Notes under the pieces: model-generated | The model's database searches: none | What the model was told of the DNA's origin: nothing | What the model saw: the letters and a program-made list of their open reading frames with translations, nothing else | Program-made: the position numbers and the translations under genes | Shown here: positions 11,371 through 21,700 of the stretch, piece after piece | Layout: each line of letters begins with the position of its first letter | Position numbering within the stretch: position 1 is the stretch's first letter | Assembly: GCF_040954835.1 (NCBI RefSeq) | Contig: NC_090707.1 | Coordinates: forward strand, 24,322,570 to 24,386,569 | DNA from: Lepisosteus oculatus | Lineage: Eukaryota; Chordata; Actinopteri; Semionotiformes; Lepisosteidae | Length of the DNA: 64,000 nt | Reading direction: 5' to 3'

Positions 11371-14300
11371 GTAAAGTACACTTTATTATCACTGCTGTTT
11401 CATGGATGAGAATAAAACTTCCAATTCATAGAAGGTTTGTTCCATTTTAGGTTTTAAGAGACACTGGCTGCTGTGCAAATTGTGTTGAATAAATTAATGC
11501 ACTTAATTGATATACATTCTATATATATGGAATTGTCTTCACATTTCTTTGGTATGATATTTCTATGAAAGGCAGTTATATGAAAATAATCTCACAAGAT
11601 ACAGTATTGGGTGAACCACAAGGTAGTTAATGTCAACTAATAAAAGCCATGCCTGTATCTTCTTTAATCAAAACCTCATTCGACATTGCCCTGTTTGTAA
11701 ATTGTCTCATGTTTCCTTCACAGAATTCGTCTGTTACAGAAAATCACAGGTTTAAAAGAGGATATTCAGGTAACTGCTTGTCTTCAAATTTAGTTTTGAT
11801 TGACAATTTTCAAAGTCAAGGTGGAAGGGTATTTTTTTTAAGTATTTGTTGGTCCAGCCAAACTAATACCAGCCTTATTAATCTATCACATATCAGACAA
11901 GCAAACTCCATACAGCATAGACTAGTCAGAAACAGAGAAGATTGGGAAAAACTCATACAGATTAACAGAAAAAGGGAAAACAAAGAACAAATCTGTAAAT
12001 TACACAAATACTTTAAAAACACACAGGGTGAACAACAAAGTGGGTGTTTTTTTTTGGAGCTTTACTTTTCTGCAACATTTCTCAAGAATTGTTTTTCTGA
12101 GTAGGAACAGGGACCCTAAATGTTTTTCCCAGTATGTTTGGTGATTCCCAGGTAGAAACACACTATGAACAGCAGTTTTGTTTATAGACCTACAGTATAG
12201 CGAGCACAAAACACACAGGTACTGTAATTCCTTGTTGATACAGAGAAAGATATCATGCTGGCTGGCTTTGTTCATCTCATTGTGTCAGAAAAATACCACC
12301 TAAGCAGGAACCAGCATTGTCAAGTGAAGGGAGTTTAGTTAAATCAGAGGGAAAATGTCAATATTTATACTTACTGTACATGTGAGTCATTGTTCGGGTC
12401 CAGCATCATTTCTATACATACAGTTCTCAGCAGTTCCATTCTGGAAAAAGTAAATTAGGTACTCCTTCACTGACACTGCAGGAGAGACACCACCTTCCAC
12501 TGATGTCTGTCGCTGCTGATGAGCATTATAAGTCCTTCAGAACTTTAACTAAGACACAACAGCACAACAGGACAAGCACACACGTGGGAGTGAATTTTAG
12601 CAAGTGACACACTCATTGAGCCAAACATAATGACAGTAATGTCACTAGCTAAACAATGACTTGAGATTATTCTGTCCCTTTATGCAACATATTTTGCATG
12701 TGAAGTGACAATTGAACTGATCGTGATAGGTGGATGAAAACAATTGTCATAACTGCTACTATATAAGAGTGGAATTTTTAAAGAGTTATAACAAGTAGCA
12801 TCAGAGACTGTGCTAGCAGAAAAAAAAGCTGTAAGAAAACCTTTTTTTCTCACACAGGAGAGCGCGTGGCTGAAAATGACATGAATGCAATGGACAAAAT
12901 CCTGGAGACAAATGAATATCATCGTAAGTGAAATACTTACATAGAATCAAACTCTTACATTGTTGGAGAAAAAGCATACTGTAGTTGTAGCATCAGAATA
13001 CACAAAAATGACCAGAGAAAGGCAGCACTGCAGTGAAAGACAGAAAATTTAAAAAGTACCAATGAATGATACAAGCAAATAATGGAATACACTGACTTAG
13101 CCAGCAAAGGTCTTCTGGCAGACAGCAGGTTGGGTTTAATGGTCTAGAGGTGTTCAGATCAAGGCTACTGTATATCATAAGACAACTTTGGCTGGTGTTC
13201 CTCTAAGGGTAGTCTGGAGCTGGCCAAGAGCTGCCTGGATCAGGAGAGTCAAGCAGGGTGTCCTGTACAGCAGCTGGTCAAATGGTAGTAGAGTAAGAGG
13301 TTTCAGAAAAAACAGACACGAAAAATAGCACATTGTTTTCTTGGTAATATTTATTGTTTTGCAAAGTGGAATACAGCAACAGGAAAGAGGTCTTGAGAGC
13401 TCTAACATTGTTTTCAGAAAGTCATGAGCACAAATGGCACTATAAAAAAAAAAAACAACTTGGGAAATGTGAATATTTCAGGCAATGAAATGACCAAATC
13501 ACCATACAGGCCAAGAGATGCTCTGTGAAGATTTTCCAGGTGCTCCCAACTATGATGCAATCCATGCAATTTTTTACTCTCTGTGTGCATGCAGTGTCCT
13601 CGAAACATGCAGGCTTAACCTTTAAAGAAGGAGACATCGCCGTGCCCAGTAAACGCAGCGCAATTATCTGCGAGGGGAATAGTTGTCTCTGGCCGAAGTC
13701 TGTAGATGGCTATGTGTACGTGCCTTACATCATATCTCCGGATTACAGTAAGTATATCAACTCGCTTTCCCCATAGCTGTTCCTCCAAGGTGCTTTAACT
13801 TCCGAGTGAATTTAGAGCACAGAAATAATCACAGTGCTGGCCTAAGAGCCAGGGTGTGTCCTGCCTTGTACCCTCTGCTTGCCCGGATAGGCTCTGGCTC
13901 CCCCACGACCCTCTATTAGATAAAGTGGTTTAGAAAATGGATGGATGGAAGTCATTTGGCAGATATTTTTACCCCATCCAGCAGACATGCTGCAGATTGT
14001 GAGCTATGCTTTAAAAACTGCTGCTGTTGTTCAGCTACATTTGGAAAGCATTTGCTAAGTGGAGAAAAATCCTACAGGAGTCAGCTTGAGCAAACTAACA
14101 TGTAGTGAGTCTGCGCAAAGCCAAAGTTCAAACCAGAATCTTCCAGGTATCAAGCCTCAGGCCTCCTTAACTACATCATTTTATTTAATATTTGCACATA
14201 AACAAGATCATTTTTACATTTCTTTGCTTTAGCTGGGTTATCACTGAAAGTATTTTTGGCAATAGTTTTATCTTCATCCCATGCAAGTTATTGTTTTTAC

Positions 14301-17300
14301 AGAGTAGTTTATTTATATAGTAGTTATTATTATTTAGTAGTAGATTAGTATATATTTCATGGTATAATTAAGTAGTTTCATTACATAGAGAAAAGAGAAA
14401 AAAACTATGAAACACGTGTGAAGACACCTATCGCAGGTTCCCTAGACAAAACTTGGTATTTTCTTGCTTCATTTCAGCATACAATTTACCTCTATTTCTT
14501 CCTTTGCAGCTAACCTACACTGATGCAGCTTCCCATTCAAACTACTACAGCTTCCATTTCTCTGCTCTGGAAAAAAATAGATACATAAGCTTTGTTTTTA
14601 TGAGCATGAAGTAAACTGAGCACCAAGAGAAGGTTATTGCCCTATAAACAGTATGCATGTTTTTGGAAACATACACAGATTTTGGATAATGTTTTCTGAT
14701 TGATTTTGATTAAGAAATTATTCATGATAGGGTGCCACTGTAGCAGAGTGGTTAGAATTGCTGCCTCACAGCACTGGCATACTGGGTTTAGTTCAAGGCC
14801 TGGGGTGAGGTTTCTGTGGAGTGTTTATGTTATCTCCATGTCCCTGATGGTTTCCATCCACAGTCCAAAAACATACTGGCAGGTTAATTGGCCCTGGTAT
14901 AAGTCTTTGCATCTCTGTGTGTTTACCCTGTGATAGACTGGCATCCTCTCCAGGGTGTACTACTGTATGTTCTGCACCCATTGCTTGCCAATATCCAGCT
15001 CAACCCTCAATTTGAGGAAATGATTAGAAAATGAATTGATGGATCATCCATGACTGACCATGATACCCTTGATCAAGAGTGTATCACTAAATCATCTCAT
15101 GAACCATCCAAACTCACCAGCAGTAGCCCTCTTTAGCAATGAATTAAGGCTTTGTGTAAACTAAGCAGATGGACATCAAGGAATTTGTCACAGATATAAT
15201 GAATGATATACTAATTGATGGGGAAGTTTCAATTCCCCAGTTCAAGTTCAAGTGAGATGGTCTGGGTTTCTAAATGCTAAAGAACGCTACATTGCTCATG
15301 TCCTTGGACCTCAATTTCTGTCCTTCCCATGGGCTGATCCTCACCCTACAGCATTCCTGTAGAACAGCACGCATCCTCTTGCTGCACATGTAACAGCATT
15401 GACAGATAAAAATGTGACTATGACATAGACCGCCTAGTCCTAGACCTGAGCCCCATTTACTTGTTGGAGGAGCTGGGACATTGTGTAGTCATAGCGCTCA
15501 GTGACCAGCTCATGCGTTCTCAAATCTCCCAGAGGAATGGAACAGAATCCGACAAGACAGTATCTGCACCCTGCATTGTATGGATGTGGTTTGGCAATGA
15601 ACACTAATAGCCTGTGAATTAAAACATTAGAATAGTTACAAATGAGAAAAGGTAATTGGTTCAGCTATTCTATTTGGTAGCCAGGAGCTTATTGATAAAA
15701 GAATTTCATTTTACCATTTACTTTAAGAAGCTCAAGTATTCCTCTAATACCTATAAGCTTCAACAGTATGGCTGTCTAGTTTATTTCATATTCCCACAAC
15801 CCTTTACTTTAAAAATTGCCTCCTGTGCTCAGTATTTAATGCACTTACATATAATTACTAATGCTTACTTTCACAGCAGTATCTCTGGTTATGAATAATT
15901 GTCATTTTTATAATGACCTTACCTATGACTGTTCAATAAAATAGTGCATCTGCTTCAAAAAAACATTTTCTGAAAACTGAATTCTTTGCCATTATAAGCA
16001 CTTAAGTTTCTTCTCATGCTCAGAGTATATTTGAAGCATTCAGCTGTACAGAGAGTGGCCTATCAGTCTGCTATTCTAATCTCACAGACGACATGGACAG
16101 AATAACCGTTGAGATGGGAATGCAGGACATCTCCAGTGGCACCTGCGTGAAGTTTGTTCCACGCAGCCATGAGACCAACTATCTGGACATTAAGCCTAAA
16201 TTCGGGTGAGCCCTTTCTTAAAACGAGTTTTACTGGTCAGTGGGAAAGAATTATAGAGAAAAATATATCCATTTAAAATAAAACCATTCAAAATGTTTGT
16301 CATAGGGGTAACTACCATCTAATTCGAAATCTTCACAATTAACTTTAGCATTTATAAATAACCGCAGCAGTTGAAACAGTTGTAAAGTCCATGGTGTTTA
16401 TATCCTATCATGCAGCTGTTGGTCCTTCCTTGGTGTCAATGGTGGAGCCCAGCCACTTTCACTGCAGGCACCAGGCTGCATGTGGTCCGGAATTGCCTCC
16501 CACGAGCTCATGCACGCTCTGGGCTTCGTCCATGAACAGTCTCGCTCCGACAGAGACAACCATGTTACCATCATGTGGGAAAACATCATGAAAGGTCAGA
16601 ACAGCATAATCCTCTGTCAGTTTCACAGAACCCAGAAAATATTTTCAGAATAAAAAAAACTAACAGCTGTCATCTTGTATTTTGTCCCCACAGACAGGAA
16701 TTATAATTTTGAGAAGTACAACACAAACAATCTGAATACTCCCTATGACTATGGATCTATCATGCATTATGGAAAGTAAGTATCGCCATAAAAGGAAATG
16801 TGGATTCCTGGTAAAGAAAGAGTGAATTAGAAGGATTAAGTTGCAGAAAAACAGTAAACTGTTTACTGAAGGCAACTAACCATTAAGCACATCTTTTTCT
16901 AAAAGATTGTAAAGACAGGAGGAGATGAAGTAGCAAGAGTTTATTATGGTTTTAGGTTTAAAACTGTCAAAAGTCATTATAGTTTATAGTGACATCCTGA
17001 CATAAATAGAAATTGCAGCACTGGAACTAAGCTTCCAGTGCTTGTAACAGTAAAGAAATGGCTTAGTTTTAATAAAATGTCTTGAATAAAATATTCTACA
17101 TAAAATTGAATATACTTGTTAACTTATAAATGAATCATAGCAAAGGAATTTTCAAGATAGCAAGATTCAGTTTTACTTCAATGGAGCCTTGGATTTACAG
17201 ATTACGATCCAATAATACCCCCCCCCCCCCAGTGACACAGCAAAACTAGTCAGTGGATAAAATGCATAAAAATCAACACTGTTGAGTGAATTATGGGAAT

Positions 17301-17947
17301 TCTGATACATTCACAGCATTCCTCAGGTCACCATGACGAGCTAGGTGAATGTAGGAGCATATGAAGTGTCTAAGAGCTGGACAATTGTCATTATACTTGT
17401 CATACAGGTCATCATTGCTATTGGTGTAGATTCAGCACTGATAATTGCTGAACATCTCAACTTTACACTGAAATGTTTTTATGCAGATACGCTTTCTCAG
17501 AGGATGGTGATCCTACAATTGTCCCCAAACCGAACCCTAATGTTCCAATTGGACAGAGAGAAGGCCCCAGTTCCATTGACCTACTGAAAATAAATACCCT
17601 CTACAAATGTGGTAAGAAACGCATCTAGACTTCCCTTCCTCTCTCGTAATGCCATTTGTAACCTGAACTACTAGTTATTTTGGACAAGTTCCACAGATGA
17701 CCACCTCTGACAGCCATCAAGACCATGACCATACAACTTTTAATTAGATGCTTTTCAACTGCTTAAGACCTCTAAGGAAGTAAATTAGTTTGTGGTTTGA
17801 AATCCCCTAGACTGCATACACCCTCAGGAAGAGTTTAGAATATACTTGCCCAATGCCTTTTAGTCAAGTGAGATTTAAATACTGAAGCACCTTAATTGGA
17901 TTAACTTTTTTTTATTTGCATTTCCTCCATAAGGTGGCCTTGTGTAA
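11305..17947 (+). CDS. Astacin gene B: complete six-cysteine astacin (hatching enzyme/nephrosin-like) metalloprotease
   Basis: Secreted zinc endopeptidase (astacin family M12A), 282 residues from nine exons: 11305-11370, 11724-11769, 12858-12923, 13595-13747, 16088-16205, 16416-16594, 16694-16775, 17487-17611, 17934-17947. Signal peptide about residues 1-18 ([14 protein letters not shown] core). Propeptide to about residue 80, with FKR at 33-35 and a KEGD switch with Asp73. Mature domain from about Ser81 (202 residues). Zinc site HELMH 179-183, third His189. Met-turn SIMHY 231-235 with Tyr235. Cysteines 85, 90, 130, 151, 171 and 278 make it a C6AST enzyme. ATG 11305 is chosen because it opens a hydrophobic leader in phase with exon 2 and lies downstream of a TATA box. 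It is the tandem partner of gene A and converges with PCNT. Whether it digests egg envelope or acts elsewhere (as nephrosin does) cannot be told. Confidence 0.94.
11724..11769 (+). CDS. Astacin B exon 2, propeptide
   Basis: 46 nt encoding [15 protein letters not shown] plus one base. NSS is a glycosylation sequon. Acceptor ccttcacag, donor gtaact. Confidence 0.88.
12858..12923 (+). CDS. Astacin B exon 3, propeptide
   Basis: 66 nt encoding [20 protein letters not shown] then YH. Acceptor ctcacacag, donor gtaagt, phase 1 on both sides. Confidence 0.9.
13595..13747 (+). CDS. Astacin B exon 4, activation site and mature N-terminus
   Basis: 153 nt. Contains [12 protein letters not shown], with activation expected after R80, then [20 protein letters not shown] and the extra cysteine pair of C6AST enzymes. 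Donor gtaagt. Confidence 0.93.
13846..13947 (+). repeat. SINE-like repeat with GATGGATG tail, copy 2 (3' part)
   Basis: Truncated at its 5' side: ccagggtgtgtcctgccttg to gaaaatggatggatgga. Lies in an astacin B intron, about 100 bp after exon 4. Confidence 0.7.
14729..15044 (+). repeat. SINE-like repeat with GATGGATG tail, copy 3
   Basis: Nearly full copy: agggtgccactgtagcagag, gtccaaaaacatactggcag, gactggcatcctctccaggg, ending aatgaattgatgga. Same orientation as copies 1 and 2. Confidence 0.75.
16088..16205 (+). CDS. Astacin B exon 5
   Basis: 118 nt encoding [20 protein letters not shown] and then [19 protein letters not shown]. Acceptor atctcacag, donor gtgagc, exit phase 2. Confidence 0.92.
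16416..16594 (+). CDS. Astacin B exon 6, zinc-binding motif
   Basis: 179 nt. [17 protein letters not shown] is followed by [19 protein letters not shown], the complete astacin zinc signature with catalytic Glu180. Donor gtcaga. Confidence 0.96.
16694..16775 (+). CDS. Astacin B exon 7, Met-turn
   Basis: 82 nt. [13 protein letters not shown] carries the canonical Met-turn with Met233 and the fifth zinc ligand Tyr235. Acceptor ccccacag, donor gtaagt. Confidence 0.94.
17218..17230 (+). repeat. Poly(C) run of 13
   Basis: Thirteen consecutive C bases in astacin B intron 7. Homopolymer length may be unreliable or polymorphic. Confidence 0.8.
17487..17611 (+). CDS. Astacin B exon 8
   Basis: 125 nt encoding [20 protein letters not shown] then [20 protein letters not shown] and KC. 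Contains the last conserved cysteine. Donor gtaaga. Confidence 0.93.
17934..17947 (+). CDS. Astacin B exon 9, terminal mini-exon
   Basis: 14 nt giving GGLV and TAA after acceptor ctccataag. The acceptor has A at -3, weaker than the others, but its position and length match gene A. Confidence 0.75.
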
Positions 17948-18075
17948 GAAATGGAAAAATCAAGATGGATTTGGTTACGAGACTTACCCGCAACAAACAG
18001 AAGAACTTACCCCTCAACCCCTGTCAAATTCCTCAGGATCTCTGAACTTCAATAAAAAATGTCACTTCAGAAATG
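17948..18075 (+). terminator. Astacin B 3' UTR and poly(A) signal
   Basis: AATAAA at 18051-18056, about 104 bp after the stop. Transcription ends facing PCNT, whose minus-strand poly(A) signals start at 18357. Confidence 0.65.
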
Positions 18076-18356
18076 GATCGTTTCTCGATTTTGTGCAGAG
18101 AACATTTAAGCAATCTTAGGGCACAGGGCAGGCAATTTATCTACCAGAACCATGTAGCCACAGTAGGGAAAATACTAGGTTTCTCAGATATGCTTCACCT
18201 CCCGTGCAGTTTTTTTAGAAATCAGTACATGGATAAAAAGGATAGAATACTATTAAAGTATAAGGGTATTTTCATTACTGATGTATGAAAAATACTTTGT
18301 CAAAGGTTCTGAACAAATACACTTATTACTCAATGACAATACCACCAGTTTCAAGA

Positions 18357-18728
18357 TTTATTGTCTTTAAAATATTTATTTAGTAGAAATGCCAACATAA
18401 AAAATAATTTTAAAAAATAAAACCTTTGTGCTAAACATTGTGCATTCAAACAGTGATCAACCTATTTGGCTTCATTTACAAAATTATAGAACATGTGCAA
18501 TAAGTGTAGTAAACAGGCATTAAGAAAACAGGTAAATATTTACAGAACAAAAACAGGTTTCAAACCTTTCATATCAACCCCTCAAAGTGATTCAATTTTC
18601 TTGGGCAAGTTCAGATTCAGCAATTTAAAAGATACAACTAAAAAAAGTTATTAAAAATCTGCTGTTCATTACATATACAGTGATAAAGAAGCTTCTACAG
18701 ACTAAACCGAGGGCACTTCAACATTCCT
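18357..18728 (-). terminator. PCNT: PCNT 3' UTR with poly(A) signals
   Basis: Minus-strand AATAAA occurs at 18375-18380 and again at 18357-18362, about 350-370 bp after the PCNT stop. Either would end the transcript about 300 bp short of the convergent astacin B poly(A) signal. Confidence 0.6.
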
Positions 18729-18772
18729 TCATCGGTTAGATTTCCTGGAGTAGGGAAGCCCAGCAGGAGAGC
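18729..18772 (-). CDS. PCNT: PCNT terminal exon
   Basis: 44 nt encoding [14 protein letters not shown] and TGA. Acceptor CTTCTGCAG. The last residues are lineage-specific, basic and Ser-rich. Confidence 0.85.
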
Positions 18773-21700
18773 CTGCAGAAGATGATGGCAATGTATTAAA
18801 GTAAAAAAAGGTTACCACACTTACAAAAACTGCCAAAATGATCAAGGATTTAGACTGACTCTTGTATAAACCATTATAGTCCAGATAAGCAAATGTTCAC
18901 ACAAATTTGGTCTTTTGAAACATGTAATTTCTTAGCAATCCTGCAAAACTGGGAGTGATTCAAAAGATATTCACCTGAGTTGAACTGGAAAAAGGGTAGC
19001 AGACACTCTATAGTTCTTAAACAACCAATCCCATAACAGCCAATCATACCAATGACACTACCTGACGCATAGTAACGCATTAAAAATCTGCAAAGGGGAA
19101 CTCGGAATTCAAAAATACTTTTACCTGGAAAAAAGAAAACTAAAATGCTTTGATTTTTAGATAAAACATCACCGAACAACTAATATTTGGTAATTTCACA
19201 AATTATTCAACTTAATATTTTGAAAGGTCAAAGTACAATGTATTAAAGATTACAATAGTAATTTTCACAGAAAGCAGATAATCATAAGGAAAAAGTAACC
19301 TTCATGTCATAATTCGCACCCCATGTGATTATTAGGTTGAAAATCTATTCAATTTTATCTCTTTGGGTTTATTTTGGTTCCCTCTCCTCACCTGGCTGCA
19401 GACCCCCGAGACGCTGCTGTATGGCCTCCAGGTGATGAATGTACTCTGTCAGGGAGTGCTCTGGGTCATGGGATGGACTGTGGGACTGATCGGCTTTCAG
19501 CAGGATAGAACTAGGGCAAGACCTGAGGTAAAGAGTTCACATGGATTTATAGCACAGGTCTTTAAAATCTAAGGAAAGACCAAAACTGGACCAGAATTAA
19601 GAATTATATACTCCAAGGCATTTCTTTTGCCTAACTTTAACATTTCAAGTCAGTCCTGTGGGTATAGACTGTTGCTTAAAGGTAAACTAAAGCAAATGAA
19701 AGAGGCCACATGTAAATTGTTTTCTGCAAGACATCTGCCAGGTCAGATGTGTAAGCACTAATTTTACACATTATGCATTTGTACATAAATTGTAGATTAT
19801 AAAACCCATCATTTCAGTCAAACCACTTAATGTTTATAGCATATTCTGAATTAGATGTTTATTCTTAGCTTAAATGAAAGTGTAGAAGAGCCAAGCTTTC
19901 TATTAAGCAGATGCTACATGGAGCATTTAAATAGCTAACACCAACAGTTACAGGGTGAGGGGTGCTCCTTCAGAGAAACTAAGAAAATAGAGGCCATGTC
20001 TTCAGTAACCATGGGATTACATGGGATCCAAATGGCTCCATGAGCTATTGATGAACTTCAGCAGGTATTGTGCCCTTTGAATATTGAAATCAAATAGGAC
20101 TGTGCTGACATGCACTTCAATAATGTGAATCCCCATAAATGTTACCTACACAAACTACTGTACTATACCCTGAGGTAATTACAAAATTCATAAATTCTTC
20201 CAAAGCACTGCCTTACAAATTCAAATGTCCATAAGTCACAAGTACATGATCCCTTATTGTAACAGTTAAAAGATAAAGGTAAAAGCACAAAGGGAAAGAA
20301 AAAATCAGAAGGACCAGAGTCTCTAACTTGCGACTTTGCAGATTTCTTACCGGTTATGAAGCCTGAAAGGTGATTTGGGTGAAGAGACCACCTGTGAAAC
20401 AAGACTCCTCTGGTGAACTCCGAAGTCTCGAGTGGGCGGAGAGTTGAAGACGAGGCCAGAGTGATGCGGTCTCAGCACTTCAGTTCTGATGCCAGGGACT
20501 GCAAAAATGAAGTTATGATTTTTAATGCAGATGTTATACTGTTATACTACAGTTTCCTCATGCACTGAGAAAAGCTGTAAACATAAGATTGAGACATATG
20601 CTTATCTTATTACATTTCTTTGGGAAATTTCATGACAGACTAATGAGTGAAGCGACAGCTTCTGACCACATCTGAACAGATGATGCATGATAAACCAAAG
20701 ATTTCTATCTCACGTTAATATTTCCCATATTGAGCTGTTGTACTGCCAGAGTCCACGATGCCCAATGTAGGATGTGCATTTCATCCTACAGAGTCCATGT
20801 AAGAGCTGGCATAAAATCTGGCAAGAAACACTACAAATCCTAGATAAAACACCACTACAACACCAAGAAGACAAAGACATAAATACAATCACAAGCTACA
20901 AGAACAAAACAAGCCCTGTAAAGTTAATGACCCCTCTCTTCCAAACAAGCTTAACACCTTCTACGCACGCGTCGAAGCTCATAACCCTGAACCAACCACC
21001 TGGACCACTGACTCCCCTGCCACCCCACCCCCACACTAGCCAAGCTACATGTGTGGAAATCACTAAGTAGAGTGAACACACAAAAAGCTGCTGGACCTGA
21101 TGGTATCCCTGGCCTAGTACTCAGAACATGTGCCTGGCAGATAGCTGATGTCTGTACTGACGTCTTCAACATATCCTTGGCCCAGGCTACTGTACCTAGC
21201 TGCTTCAAGATGACCACCATCGTGCCAGTACCTAAATAATCAGCCCCCACATGCCTGAAAGACTACCGGCCTATTGCACTCACCCCCATCATAATGAAGT
21301 GCTTTGAAAAACTACTTACTCCACACATTAAAGCCATCAGTCCAAATCCTCTTGATCCTCTCCAGTTTTCCTATCGCACAAACCACTCCACAGAGGATGC
21401 AATTTCTATACCTTTACACACCACACTAACCCATCTGGATAAAAGGAACACCTATACAAGAATGCTGTTCATTGACTTTAGCTCAGCATTTAACACCATC
21501 ATACCCATACAACTTGCTACCAAACTCAGGGCTCTATGTCTAGAAACCACCCTCTGTAGCTGGATCCTTGACTTCCTCACCAGCAGACCCCAGACTGTCA
21601 GGATTGGCAACCTCACCTCCAACACACTCACCCTTAACACTGGTGCCCCTAAAGGCTGTGTGCTCAGCCAACTGCTTTACTCCCTGTTCACCCACAACTG

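Noticed and set aside
12001..12104. Extension of the ORF after astacin B exon 2 as extra coding sequence
   Set aside because: The exon has a clear gtaact donor at 11770 and the downstream residues have no counterpart in gene A.
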